Positions 21,051 to 33,105 of a stretch of DNA of 64,000 nt are shown one piece after another (the stretch's first letter is position 1; every line of letters begins with the position of its first letter). Source of the stretch: Meconema thalassinum (lineage: Eukaryota; Arthropoda; Insecta; Orthoptera; Tettigoniidae); NCBI GenBank assembly GCA_946902985.2, contig OX336388.2, positions 1,385,235,723-1,385,299,722 on the forward strand. Reading direction: 5' to 3'. The position numbers and the translations under genes are program-made. The notes below the pieces were generated by a model. It ran no database searches and had not been told where the DNA came from. It saw nothing but the letters and a program-made list of their open reading frames with translations.

Positions 21051-22015
21051 TACTATCAATATTACAAGGAGTACAAAGTGTTCATAATTTGCAGCTATGT
21101 TAAAAACTATTATTTAAAAAAATATCCGCTAATGTTTGTGCTTGTTTTCATGTCTCTTTGCTTTAACCTAGGTATAAATAACTACCACAGAATATACATG
21201 GCTATCACCAGTGAGTTTATCAACAACGTAAATGCGGTAAAAAGGATACCATCTTTTTTTAATGTTATATTTTTTTCACAGGTATGCTCAGAAAATCGAA
21301 CGCTTCCATATAGTCCCTGTAATGGGAAAGCATACTACGTGGTGACCACGTGGTACGTGTGGCCTGTGCCCACACAACATTGAATTCGAATCGATAAGCG
21401 TGTGACCAGTATTGATCGTAGCAGGTCTCAGCACCTCGTTTAATAATGCTGAAAGCTAGCTAGCAGAAAACAGAAAGGGAAAACTGACAAATCAATGGGC
21501 CAATCTTCGTTTGGAAGTCACTCGTTGTAAGAACAAAGATACAGTACAACCTTAATTGGATTTTATTGTTCAACTATGCATGCACACTATCTCATGCTGT
21601 CGGCCCATTGTGGCCAAATACCAACTGGGAATTGGTCTGTACAACACAAAGAGTGGAAGATAATGAACATATTCAGTCTGTGTTACAGCCAGAAGAAATT
21701 CCCTTATCACCATCAACAAAGGAACTTTTAGTTGTAGATAAACGTTGATGACGGGAAGGAACTCCTTGAAACTTTGCTACACCGAGATTATCATTGGGAA
21801 GAAGTTCCACTGTCCAATATTGGCTTTGTCCGCTAAATGAGCCAACTTCGCACTCGACTAGTTTCTTCTACATCTGAAGGAACATAAAGTTTAGAATAAT
21901 ATTAGGTGGAGCTTACTTCTCACTAGTGTTGAAACTTTCCATTGCCATTGTTCCTACACTTCCCGGGAAATGAGATTACCATACATGTGTGCAAATTATT
22001 AGGCTAATAAAAAGG
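21051..22015. other. Anonymous DNA
   Basis: No supported gene. A 101-codon frame at 21078-21383 has no recognisable domain. Confidence 0.4.
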
Positions 22016-22350
22016 ATTTAAATCAGTTATTAAAAATAATAATAACCCCTGGCACTACAGCCCATGAAGGGCCTAGGTCTACCAAGCGACCGCTGCCCAG
22101 CCATCTGGCCTGCAGATATTGGGATGGCTTGTTGTCAGCGCATCGAGTATCCTCGGCCGTTAATCTTGGTTTTCGTGACCGGGGCGCTGACTCACTGTCA
22201 CACAGCTACTCAATTGTCCTCACGAGGCCGAGTGCACCCCGTTCCAGCCCTCACATCAGTTTCTAAAATCCCTGACGGAGCCAGTAATCGAACCCAGGGC
22301 CTCCGGGTAAGAGGCAGGAGCACTACCCCAACCGGCATTTAAATCAGTTA
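22016..22350 (-). mobile_element. SINE family S3, complete copy with 14-bp target-site duplication
   Basis: The element is 22030-22336, flanked by ATTTAAATCAGTTA on both sides (22016-22029 and 22337-22350). On the minus strand it starts with a tRNA-like head including a box B in GGGTTCGATTACTGG and ends with an A/T-rich tail (TTATTATTATTTTTA). A near-identical copy is at 29387-29701 and a fragment at 2535-2685. Confidence 0.9.
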
Positions 22351-22671
22351 CATTTTTTAATTCAAAATTAGATTATTTAATTTTTATTACCCTGTGGAAT
22401 TACAACGTTTCTTATACAGAATTTCATCTGGAAATTTTCGAAGTTGAAGATTCTGAGAACATCTGAGCTGGGTCCGATTTTTCTTTTTTCTTCATTGACT
22501 TTGAAATGTATCCTATAAATCAGATGATTTCAATACATTGTTCACGAATCTTTGAATAGTTCAAGAGTTAAAAATTGGTAATAAAAGAGTTACAATCTCT
22601 CTGGTATAAATTCACAAGAAAGTTACAATAAAGTAATCAAGAGAAAACGTGTGGCATTCTGCTTTAACATG

Positions 22672-23305
22672 GCTCCTCTTTTAGTTGTTGTTGCTTGAGT
22701 CTTCAGTCTTTTGCCTCCCTGTCCCTGTTCCATCTCTACATAGCTACCACACCCTACATCCGAGGCAATCTGTTTAACATATACTAACCTTGCTCTACCC
22801 CTACAGTTATTGTCCTCGGACCTTCCTTCCATAACATAGCTTGCTATTCCTGGGTGTCTTAGTATGTGTTCTACCAACCTATCTCTTCTCTTCATTAGCA
22901 GTCACCAGAAACACCTCTCCTCTTCCACTAGTCCTAATACATATTCGTTTGTAACCCTATCTAACCATCTGATCTTCATCATTCTCCTCTGTAACACAAC
23001 ATTTAAAACGCTTCAATTTTCCTCTTTTCTACTGCACCAATAGTCCAAGCTTCACTTCTATAGAGCGCCACGCTCCAGACAAAGGCCTTCAAAAATGACT
23101 TCCTAATACCTAAATCTTTATTCGATGTCAACAGATTTCTTTTCTGTAGAAATACTTTCCTTGCCTGAGCTAACCTACTTTTTATATCCTCTTTGCTTCG
23201 TCCATCACTGGTTATTTTGCTTTCTAAGTTACAGAAGTCATCCTTTCGTTTTTGACCTGCCAATTTGATGTCCATATACGTTTCTGATTTATTTCCGCTG
23301 CATTC
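22672..23305 (-). pseudogene. LINE fragment: C-terminal region of reverse transcriptase ORF (same family as 37288-39238)
   Basis: Minus-strand pieces include KITSDGRSKEDIKSRLAQA, FLKAFVWSVALYRSEAWT and MKRRDRLVEHILRHPGI, which match the C-terminal third of the longer copy at 37314-39095. The reading frame is broken by small indels between 22900 and 23003. The palm motifs are absent, so this is a 5'-truncated dead copy. Its 3' end (plus-strand GTTGTTGTTGCTTGAGTCTT at 22684) carries the same (AAC)n-type tail on the minus strand as the other copy. Confidence 0.85.
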
Positions 23306-23564
23306 CCTCTTTTAGAAGAAACTGTAAAAAAATATTGTTTAGATTAGATTCTTTAAAACATGTTATTAAGACTATTGATTTAACATTTTAAATAGTTTCA
23401 GCGCCTTGCAAAACATATCTACTGTATTGAGTCACAAAAAGTACAAAGTAAATGTTGGGAAATGCCATCGAGTCTAATAATTTGCACACCTCTGTACTTG
23501 TGATGCAGTACTTTTGGTCGTTGCTTCTTGCACTCCAACAGTACTTTTTGCTAGTCCATCTCGT

Positions 23565-23735
23565 GACGTAGTTACTAGCATTCTTAGCAGCCACCTCGGA
23601 CGTCCAAGTTCGATTCCCAGCTCTGCCAATATATTTAATTCTGGTTTGATCACTGGAACCCAGAATAATTAGGTTTGATTCCAGTTTTCCGTGATTTTCC
23701 CATTTCTACTCCAAACGAATACTGATATTGCACCT
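23565..23735 (+). repeat. Degenerate tRNA-derived SINE
   Basis: Box-B-like AAGTTCGATTCCCAGCTCTGCC, then 'ctggtttgatcactgga' and 'ccagttttccgtgattttccca', similar in plan to the elements at 1140 and 53095. Confidence 0.5.
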
Positions 23736-25461
23736 AACTTGCTTTCAATAATTTAAATAATATGTCTTATTTAGGAGAAAGGGTATATATAATTTAATAG
23801 CAATTCAATCGACTGATACAAAATACTGCTAAACGATGTCCTAATAATGGCTATCATTCAAAGGAAAATAAACTACAATAAAGGGAAAACTACACCAAAA
23901 CATTCAGGAAAAGTTCACGCATTCATTTATCCAAAAACCTTTTAATAATTTGAAAAAGCGATATTTCATTTTATGGCATATTACTCACTAGAGATGCATT
24001 GAGAGCCAAATGCAATTCACAAAAGAAAAACGACAATTTAATAAAATACCTCCATCACGTTTGACCCAAAAAAGAAAGGCGTAATATGGCACAATGAAGT
24101 TTTTTTATTACTACCAAATTAGTATAAAAAGTTATAATAACAAACCCCAAATCAAATATAGGGAAAAGTACCAAACAGAAGTTTCCTCTAAATAATACTA
24201 ATTTGTCAAACAAAATTATAAATAATGACTGTAAAAACAATTATGCACTTAAACTTAAAGATACAATTTGTTATGTAGTAGTGTAAATTGATTAAGCATA
24301 TAATAAACAGTCCAAGAAAATGTCAACCAATATAAAGATTCAATAAGGAAACTAAACCAAAATCAAACAATCCATTTTTATGTGTATGTAAAAATGTATT
24401 ATTAGGTAATTAGTATTATAAATAGGTTAAGCAATGTAATGGACGAGTAAGAATTCAAATACCAACATTGAAAAAACTACATCAGCATATTAACATCTAA
24501 ATTATTTAAATGCAAGGTACTATTGTAAATTGAGATTAAAACACAAATTTTGAACACTTCCATAGTACATAAAAAAGGTTACAGTACGAGAATGCTGAAG
24601 AAGATCAAAAATTGTCAGATAATGTACGAAATAAAGTAATGTGAGGAGAATAAAATTGTATTGATAGGTGGACAAATCAAATATATAATATTGTAGCATA
24701 TACATAATGACAACATTAAATCAAAAAAGAAAATACTATCGAGGAAATAGTTGTGAAAATAAGTCCTCGAAGAGTTATGTACCTACTGTACATATCCCGG
24801 TTTGCTACGCCGTTGCATGCTATGATATTTTATTGCACTGTGCTGTTAAACAATAATTTGACAAAGGCAATCATCCACTTGAGCTTCATCAGAGGCCAGG
24901 AGAAGTATTAGTGGATTTTATTAGGGACAAAATAAATACTGTATTCACTAATGATTAACACGTATCTTTCTTTGTCATATACAGATGTCTCCTTGAAAAC
25001 GGTGGGCACAGAAGCTAGTTTTAAGTTAAATTCATTACATTTGACTGGCTAGTACAGCCGTTGTAGTATAATGGTCTTCGTGTCGAGTGATCATGTATAA
25101 TACCAACAAAGCAACACATCATTCCATAAAGATACAGTGTGTTTTCATTCAGTTAGGATTACTTCATCACAATGCAAATGTTGACACCTGAAAGAATGTA
25201 AATTTAGTTTCAAATTCCTGTGGAGTTGATTCTGCGATAGGCCAATTTACTTTGGCCTGCAATATTTGTCAGCAATGATCGTCCAGCGGAAGTATCCATG
25301 TTGAATAACTAAGCATTACCAGGGGCATCGTGGATTCAAAGAATTATATTCTATCCACTACCACAAATTTTATCCAGCCTGATTTAGGGAAAAATACCTT
25401 TCACTTATCGGTCAAGTTAACATTGGTTCCAAATCAAAGGGATATACGAGGGATTCGATTA
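23736..25461. other. Anonymous AT-rich DNA
   Basis: No recognisable coding, RNA or repeat feature. Confidence 0.45.
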
Positions 25462-25902
25462 TCTTCTTTATATATATATATATATTCTTCGACACGTGTG
25501 TATGTCACTGAACTCCTCCTAAACGGCAGGACCGATTTTGATGAACTTTTTTCATGTATATTACAGTGGGTCCCTGTATGGTTTAGATTCACAATTGGAC
25601 CCGGTAGGTAAATAGCGACCAAAATGATGGATGAAAACACTTTTAGAACCACAAGATACAGTCAACAAAACGAAAACTGTCGTCATGGAAACAACTAGCC
25701 TTGGCAAAAACTTAACCCTCCGCTAAACAGGGTCATCTTCCCCCAATAATTCTCCAAAGCCCGTTCCCTTGGCAGTGGTTTCTTCTAAACAGTGTAGGAA
25801 TTGACTTTCTGAGAATAATTCATGGTTATGTTTTTGTACCATAGGTGGCGGTGATGTCAAATTCTTGATATTTGAAGTAGGCTTCCATGGAAATGATTTG
25901 AG

Positions 25903-28816
25903 TTTTTAGCCTACTTTTCACATTTTGTAAAAATGAGGAAAAAGTAGACTTATGAGATCGATCCGGGCAAATGTATCTCTCTGTCTGTCTGTCTGTCTGT
26001 CTGTAGATCTGTGTGTGTCCCCCTCCTATCAACTCTAAACGGCTGCAGCTATCAAAACTAAATATGGTACAAGTTAAGATCTCACGGCCGTATTTGAAAA
26101 TGAAGTCTGTACTGACAACTGCTGAAAAATCGCCATTGAAATTTGAGCGGTATGTTGGATATCTCGGAAGGTATACATGGGAACTGTTCCATAATTGGCA
26201 CACACATAGATAATAATATTCTAGATTAATTTGCAAGAGGACATACTGTGCCCAAATCCAGTTGCCTGGATTTGAGGGTACAGGCCACAATGCTAAGTCC
26301 AGAATTGAAAGTTTGAATAGCGCGTGTCAAACCTTCTTAGAAGGAATTGGAAGCTTTCGACAGCCAAGAAATGGTTAAGTGACGTAGGTCGTAACAAGCA
26401 AAGGCTTGATTATTCTGTATAATTTGGGAAGAAATAATTGTTGTGTGTGTGCAGAGAGTTAAATATGCCATTCTGAGTTCGCAATTAAGTCGCAGGAATG
26501 AGGTTGTGTGAAATGAAGCAGCAATCATATTGTAGGTTGGATGTTTTTGAATTTAGTAGAGGAGTCGATTTTAGCCACACTTTCGTCGAGATATAACCAA
26601 AGGTTATTTTGTTGAGCCATCATTGTCAATTCACAGTTTATCCACGTGTTCTAGAAGTATTCCTAGTAATTGCTTTCCCGAGAATTGTTATTGTTAAACT
26701 TGTAACTTTCATTATGAAAAGACTTTACCGTTGTCTAGATGATAATTTTGATTATGCGATTTTTGACGCATTTAAATCGAATGGGCCGATGCTGTTAATT
26801 ATTTAAAACTGTTACTTCTTAACAACCACTACAAACTGAGAGGATTTTGTGATCCTGTAAAAATATATAAACATTTTGCAAATAAGTTTGATGATTAACA
26901 TATTTGACATTTTGTCAATTTATTGAAATTTTGATAATAACAAACGAAATTGTTTCATGATAAATTTTCTAAATAATATTTCCAAGTGATAATTAATTGA
27001 TTAAATGGTTGAATCCATATGGAATGGAATTTATAGTTTGTTGATAATAATAGTTTTACAATTATATTTATGATTTAGTCAAAAGCTCTGAATAGACTTT
27101 GGATCGGGAACAGATGATTCAATAAATATTTTCTGTTTATCGTATTTCGTCGAATCCAAATGCTCGAAGTCCATGTAAATGATATTGTGTTGTATTTCTT
27201 GTTAATAACTTTGTATTTGAACAAATCTTGAGATAATTGAATCCTGAAGTGTTAGTTAATTTGCTACGATATTTTTTTGAAAAAGTGAACTGTGATATGT
27301 TTTTCAACGAGTGATATTTTTTTTTCATTTCAATGTGTGAATACTCAAATAATATAGGGATCAGTAAAGACAATTAATTTTGCACTACCCTACTACTGTA
27401 AATAATTATTTTGAGCGAAGTCAACAGGACTATTAATTTGAACTTCGTCCCAATTGTTAAGTGTTCATGTGTTGGTGAAATTGTATATCTTGTACATAAC
27501 ATATGATTCGTCATTCATCTTTTATGCCATTTTGGCATACTTTCAGTCAATTTTAAAGTTTTAAATAAAATGAGATTAATTTTATCGGATGCATTCATTT
27601 CAGAAAATCTATCCTTATTGTTGCATCGAGTCAAAAATCAGTAAAGCATTTTTTGTTGAGTTATTGTAGTCACTTTAACTCATCTGGCGCCCCGGGATAT
27701 TTTGATTCTCGTGCTGACTGATTTTTGGTGAAATGCATATGTGGTCGTCCGGACTTCGGTCTGAACGGGCACAATACATGACAATGCTGCCAACATGGTT
27801 CTAAGCCTGCTGATGGGTCCAATTTTAAAATGCATGTAACTTATATACTATCAATTGGATTTCAACCAAATTTTGTATGTTCTATATTTACCATAACAGT
27901 TATGACTATGCGTATTCTTAAGAGCCACCAGGAATGCTAACTGTCCATTAATGTTCAGTCTATTCTTTTATCCTAATACCAATATATCAGAAAGTATGCA
28001 AACTACCAGCTTTAACTTCGCACACGTATATTACCTGGCATTATAGATTAATTTGGAGTAAATAACATACGTCAGGGCTGCCAAAATGATTCTAAGGTTG
28101 CTGATAGGTCAAATTTTTAAATCCATGCAACATCTATATTAACAAATGAATTTAAACGAAATTTCGTTTGTGCTTTGTATACCATAATTATTGATATGAC
28201 TATACATATTCTCAAGAGCCACAAGGGCTGCCAACTGTTTGATCTCTCTATTATTTTATCCTTATATATCAGAAAGTATGCAAGCCAACAGCTCTAAACA
28301 TTGCACACATATAGTACCTGGCATTCTAGATTAATTTGGAGCATCTGATATACGTTGTGCTGCTAACATGATTCTAAGCCTGCTAAAAGGTCCAATTTTT
28401 AAATATACCTATGTGACTTCTATATTAACAAATGGATTTAATCGAAAATTGGCACAATTATAGGTCATAATATTTAAGATTAATTCTAAGCAACACATAC
28501 ATGACATTGTTTCCAACATGACTTAATGTTCGCTGATAGATCCAATGTCTAACTGCATGTAATGTCCATACTATATATTGAACTTAAACAAAATTCGGAT
28601 GTGCATTTTGTACCTTAAGGGATGGAACTAGGAATATATTCAGAGTCGCCAGGGCTGCCAACTGTAGTGCTATATTAGGCTACACTATTTCAGGTATATT
28701 TCGAATCATTTAGAAATGTCAGTATTACTAACTTAAATTCGTCATTATATTAGAAGAAATCAGTGGCATGAAACTTAAATTTTAAGAAAAGTAGGCTCTT
28801 TCGTTTGTCACGGAAC
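25903..28816 (-). mobile_element. AT-rich element A, copy 2 (inverted, interrupted at 26247-27773)
   Basis: The reverse complement aligns with 7618-9034 from end to end. It has TTTTTAGCCTACTTTTCACA at the left, (CTGT)n, the 'ttggatatctcggaag' segment, the ~285-bp modules at 27800-28700, and GTCACGGAAC at the right. The alignment is broken between 26246 and 27774, where a different element with its own target duplication is inserted. Confidence 0.75.
26247..27773 (+). mobile_element. TGTGCCC...GGGCACA element, 1.5-kb copy, TSD ATAC
   Basis: It begins TGTGCCCAAATCCAG, ends CTGAACGGGCACA and is flanked by ATAC on both sides (26243-26246, 27774-27777). Removing it restores element A. TG...CA ends with a 4-bp duplication fit a solo LTR of a Ty3-like retrotransposon, though a short-TIR DNA element is possible. 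The longer relative at 39982-43319 is in the opposite orientation. No protein is encoded. Confidence 0.75.
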
Positions 28817-29009
28817 AACTTTCTTCTTTAAAAATCAATGCCACCTGTCTCTTAGTATAAAGTTCATCGAAAATTCAAATATCTTTGCTGAACCCACTGT
28901 ATATATATTCGGGCAGGACAACGTCTGCCGGGTCCTCTAGTTATATATAAATTGCAGCCGAATGGCCATAGCTGGGTATTTTTGTTTGAACGGCCGAGGC
29001 CTCCCACAA

Positions 29010-29310
29010 GCTAAATTTCAAGTAGTTCCAACTTTGAATACCAGATGCTACTGTCACTAATGCCTAGCGGCGAACGTTGTAACTTGATAGAGCGTTTCTA
29101 AATAGCCATATATAACCTACAAATTTAGCTACACACTACCAATTCCAGTGGTAGGTTCTTTTGCGTGCCATAAATATATAACATGGTCGGCGGGCTTTAC
29201 TTCCCCTCCGAAGGAAGGCATATTGAATCCGACGACTTTGGCTGGTTTGAACCCGCGATCTTGGGCATAGTAGTTCAGCATACTACCAACTACGCCACCG
29301 ATGCCCCCTA
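29010..29310 (-). repeat. SINE family S4 copy
   Basis: Aligns with 15845-16165. Contains 'cacactaccaattccagtggtaggttc' and the antisense tRNA-like head 'ggtttgaacccgcgatcttgggcat'. Confidence 0.8.
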
Positions 29311-29378
29311 CGAGGGATTAGATGGGTAGCTAAACATCAATAATATTGTGTAAGCAACATGTGTAGCCTATTTATAAT

Positions 29379-29709
29379 ACTTATAATAATAATAAATAAG
29401 CCCTGGCACCACAGCCCATGAAGGGCCTAGAACTACCAAGCGACCGCTGCCCAGCCATTTGGGCTGCGGATATTGGGGTGATGCGTGGTCAGCGCATAAT
29501 AACCCCTCGGCAGTTAATCTTGGTTTTCGTGACTGGGGCGCTGTCTCACTGTCATACAGCTACTCAATTGCCCTCACGAGGCTGAGTGCACCCTGTTCCG
29601 GCCCTCACGTCAGTTTCTAAAATCCCTGACGGAGCCGGGAATCGAACCCGGAGCATCCGGGTGAGAGGCTGACGCGCTACCCAAACACAACGGGGCCGGC
29701 CACTTATAA
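29379..29709 (-). mobile_element. SINE family S3 copy with 8-bp target-site duplication
   Basis: The element is 29387-29701, flanked by ACTTATAA on both sides. The minus-strand tRNA-like head contains GGGTTCGATTCCCGG, a canonical box B. The body and the AT-rich tail match 22030-22336. Confidence 0.85.
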
Positions 29710-30121
29710 CACTTGCCATATTATATATCGTCACTGAACATGTAATACCACGTAGGCCTATGTGACAATGCTCGTCTTCTCCAATATGTTCCTTATGATT
29801 GATCGAACCTCCCAGCCGTGCAACAGAACAATTTACATTTGGTTCATTTTCCAGTGCATGGGCATAAAAAATATGAGCTTTAAACTCATTGTACAGTAGA
29901 ATGGTATTAAAATTGAAGTATTAGAAGCTATTTCTCTATGTTGCCTAGTTCTATTAAAAACAGCTTTCCAGTCGGTCAGCAAAATTGCGCTCAACTACAT
30001 TGGGCGGGAAAACAAGTATTTATACACCCTAACCCGGAAGACATGTAACTTCAGATTTATCGTAAAAATAACACAAAAAGGGACCCGGTGACAGAAAGGG
30101 AGGAGGGAGGGAGTTTCAAAA
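29710..30121. other. Flank of the Penelope insertion; no feature
   Basis: AT-rich, with no gene recognised. Confidence 0.45.
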
Positions 30122-30132
30122 ACTGGATGACA
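30122..30132. repeat. Left target-site duplication of the Penelope insertion
   Basis: ACTGGATGACA here is identical to 44070-44080. The two copies bracket the whole composite exactly at the points where the two element copies end. Confidence 0.8.
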
Positions 30133-30321
30133 TTGTGAGGTTCGAAACCAATTTTCAGTGTTGCCTAAGTAAACAAAAGTTTCGTGCTTTTCAGTCGGTC
30201 AACACGAATGTTCCCAAATAGAGCTGGGTTATGCCCTAATCCTGAAATAAATTACATGAGATTAATAAATACACTAGGATGACCAGTTTCGATCGTCAAG
30301 CGATCATCATCAGATCCATTA
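30133..30321 (-). repeat. Pseudo-LTR of inverted PLE copy, distal part
   Basis: Reverse complement of 35333-35520. It runs from the ribozyme to just past the position equivalent to the ORF start of the plus copy. The remainder of this pseudo-LTR lies at 33115-33782, beyond the hAT insertion. Confidence 0.9.
30277..30317 (-). ncRNA. Hammerhead ribozyme (type I, minimal) in pseudo-LTR
   Basis: Minus strand 5'-3': GGAT, CTGATGA, T, GATCG-loop-CGATC, GAAA, C-TG-G, T-C cleavage site, ATCC. Stem I pairs GGAU with AUCC. Stem III is only A-U and C-G with a 2-nt loop, as expected for the short-stem-III hammerheads of Penelope-like elements. All conserved core residues are present. Its 5' stem I strand lies inside the hAT target duplication and survived because the duplication preserved it. 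Confidence 0.85.
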
Positions 30322-30349
30322 TAGGGAGCTGAAAATATCGCATTTGCGA

Positions 30350-30500
30350 AAAAAAATGCGAATTTTTAAATTTCGTACAGAATCCAAGCTTACGTTAATT
30401 TTATTGTAAAAAAAATACATTTTTACGCGTAAATCAAAGTGCGACAAAATGCGAATTGTGACCCAAAATGCGAAAATGCCAAATAAGTGCGATTTTATAG
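30350..30500. repeat. Left subterminal repeats of the hAT element
   Basis: AAAATGCGAA or AAAGTGCGA recurs about five times. In hAT elements such motifs usually bind the transposase BED finger; that role is inferred here. Confidence 0.6.
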
Positions 30501-30858
30501 CGAAATTACTTTAAATCTGCTAATTTATTTGCGAATTTGTTTATTAAACAAAATAAAATGTTCAGTAGTTGGCCTAGTTGCTCGCTAGCGATACCTCATC
30601 TCGGACTCGCAGTGTGCTACGCATATTGGTCGATATAACAATCGATTTCTGTATCGATACGAATTTTTGACTATCTATAACTTATTCAGACAGCTGACGA
30701 ACGAAACTCGTTTGTGTACTTGGCGCATCGCTGCGACTGGTGGTTTGTCGAACACGTGGACTTCGCTAAACGGAAAAATTTGCGGCTTGCCGCTTGAATA
30801 GTAACCTTATTCTTTTTGTAACCTTCAAGCACTTCAAGGTTCAAAGTTTTTTTCTAGA

Positions 30859-32971
30859 AATGGGACGTACAGTACTGCTGTAACTGCTCATGAAAGAGCA
30901 CAGCAGTACGCTAATCATGGCTTTTATTGTTCCGACTCTGCAACAGTATTTTGCAAATATTGTAACTGCCGTGTTGGGTGGGAGAAGAAGGACAATATTC
31001 AGAAACATATTACAACTGTAAAACATGTTGCAAAGCGACGAGAATGCGCAACAGTTCTTCAACCCAAACAAACCTCTGTTATTGAAAGATTACAGGGTGC
31101 CAAACGACCGAAGCTTGGCAGGGACTACTTCGCAAAAAGAACTGTTGAAGTATTTGCTAAAGCAAATATTCCCTTGGAAAAGCTTGAAACTGAAACTGTA
31201 AGAGCGTGGATTGCTAAATTTTCAAGTCAAGGGGAGCTGCCTAACGCGAGAACTCTCCGCGAAAAATATTTGCCTGGTAAGTACGGTTTAAAGAAATACA
31301 TTTGCATTTTGATTCTTTCTTGCTCATATAACCTATACAAATCAAAGCTAATCCAACTTCTGTAGAGGCTAAGCTTACAGCCAGTGCTTCCATAACCTTT
31401 CCAAGACATAGGCCTACATTAACCTATAAAATTGTGAAGGTAATCCAACTTCATAATATATATAATACCTAACAGAACCCGTTCATCTATTTTACTATAG
31501 GAGAAGCTAATGTGATAATTCTGTTATTTGGTTTGAGCCATGTCCATCATAGCCTCTAAAAATGAAATAAAATAAATTTCACTGTATTTCTATGGATAAC
31601 AAAAATCGTCTTTTGTTTTCAGAAGTTGCAGCTGATCACAAGAAATCAACAACTGAAGCTCTAGTTGGGAATAAAATTAACATTTTATGTGATGAAACCA
31701 CAGACAGAATGGGTCGCTGTGTTTTTGTTGTACTGTTCCAAGTGCCAACAGCAATTGAGAAGAAATTATTTGTTGCTGGAGTGAAATACCACGAATCCGG
31801 AAATGCTACAAACTGTTCCCGTGCTGTGTTAGATTCATTGCGTGATCACAGTGTGCAATATGATGACGTGAAAGTATTTGTAAGTGAAATTGCTCCATAT
31901 ATGACTCGTTGTTATGAAACACTGAAGATCATCATTGGGGATCATTTGCTCCATGTGCAGTGTTGGGCACACAAACTTTGCCTTGTTGGTAATTGTTGGA
32001 CAGCAGCTATGTCCGATTTAAATCAGGTTGTAACAATGGTCAAGTCGGCCTTTCTAAACACAAGGAAGCGCAAATATAACTACTTGCACTTTCTGAAGTC
32101 AAAAAATGGGGACTTAAAGGCAGCAAAACTTTTTCCATCGCCGGCACTTACCCGATGGAACAGCTGGTTTGAAGCTGGTCTTTTTTACTTAGCGAGTTAT
32201 TTTTATGATGTTGTGAGTTTTTTTTAAGCTACCTGACATGAAAGATGTTAGTAACAGTGGTGTTACATTTCTGCGAGGCTTGACAGATAGAGATGTAGAT
32301 AGGATTTATTCTGAAATATTTTTTGTGAAAGAGCATGCTAGTGAACTTGTTGAACTTCTCACTCTGCTTGAGGGGTCCCAGTATCCAACCTCACATTTGC
32401 TTTATCCCAAACTTGAAAACTTAGATGCTAATTTTGGTGCAATAATTCAAAGTCATTATTCTGAAGCGACAGATAATGCCTTGGCTAAACTCACAGCCTT
32501 AGAATGTGCTACAAGGAAAGATTTGTTTTTAAAAGTAGCTCAGTCTGCTAGAAGCAAGCTTGCTAGACTAAAGGCAAGTGATCCCAATGGCAAAAACTTT
32601 GAAGCCATAGCACAGATATTTTATCCTAGGCACGTGGAATTGAACAATGACAAAGAAACCGATATTCAAAAACTTCCGGGCTTTACAAACATTCCATGTC
32701 AGGAAATAAGGAAGGGCTATGATTCTTTCAAGAATATTATTGAATCGCAGTTAAAACAAAATGAGGAGTGTGAGTAGTTCGTGCCGTGACTGCTGTTCTA
32801 TATGAACATGAACATTTTGCCAAGAGTTCTTTAGATCTTTAGTGGACACCAACAAACAATGTGGAAAGTGAGCGTGTTTTGTCACACTACAATACAATTG
32901 TTACAGACAGAAGGTGGAACTTGAAAGAGTGTAACGCAGAGTTATTTACAATGCTTTCATTTGAACATTAA
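30859..32971 (+). pseudogene. hAT transposase gene (two exons, decayed)
   Basis: Exon 1 (to 31276) encodes a BED-type zinc finger, VFCKYCNCRVGWEKKDNIQKH followed by H four residues later. A GT...AG intron (31277-31622) then joins in phase to exon 2. Exon 2 holds the RNase H-like catalytic region: ILCDETTD (first Asp), QCWAHKLCLVG (the C-x2-H hallmark) and LTRWNSWFEA (the RW motif). The C-terminal dimerisation region PTNNVESERVLSHYN precedes the stop at 32969-32971. Lesions: no in-frame ATG for the finger (the ATG at 30860 is one frame off), one extra T in a T8 run at 32217-32226, a frameshift near 32776, and a TAG at 32840. A polyadenylation signal AATAAA lies at 32992. Native length would be about 600 residues. 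It acts in the nucleus on its own termini; this copy cannot make the full protein. Confidence 0.85.
31277..31622 (+). other. Spliceosomal intron of the hAT transposase gene
   Basis: The donor G|GTAAGT at 31277 follows CCTG and the acceptor TTTTGTTTTCAG ends at 31622. Joining CCT-G to AA-GTT gives a phase-1 junction encoding Glu and keeps the frame into exon 2. The interior has stops in that frame. Confidence 0.8.
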
Positions 32972-33024
32972 GTTGTATCTCAAGTGTCGCCAATAAAGTA
33001 ATATAGTCCGGAAAAATCCGTAAA

Positions 33025-33105
33025 AAATAGATGCTAATTTTCGAAAATAGATGCTAAATAGGGAAAAATAAATGGTAATTTAAAGGAAATTAGATGCTAA
33101 AATTT
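33025..33105. repeat. Right subterminal repeats of the hAT element
   Basis: TAGATGCTAA occurs three times (about 33028, 33048 and 33091) together with related AAATGGTAAT. Confidence 0.65.

Larger units (their letters stand above)
25462..28941 (+). mobile_element. Probable non-autonomous Helitron, interrupted
   Basis: The left end is TC after an A, followed by TTCTTTATATATATATATAT and then 'gtcactgaactcctcctaaacggcaggaccgattttgatgaac', a phrase I associate with insect Helitron-like repeats. The right end is GGCAGGACAACGTCTGCC followed by GGGTCCTCTAG and then T, which gives a hairpin (GGCAG/CTGCC) just before a CTAG terminus. Helitrons make no target-site duplication and none is seen. The middle (25903-28816) is another repeat. 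No Rep/helicase protein is present. Confidence 0.5.

Noticed and set aside
27686..27700. TGGCGCCCCGGGATA resembling a retroviral primer-binding site
   Set aside because: It lies ~80 bp inside the end of the TGTGCCC...GGGCACA element in both copies, with no internal region after it. The true borders are set by the target duplications.
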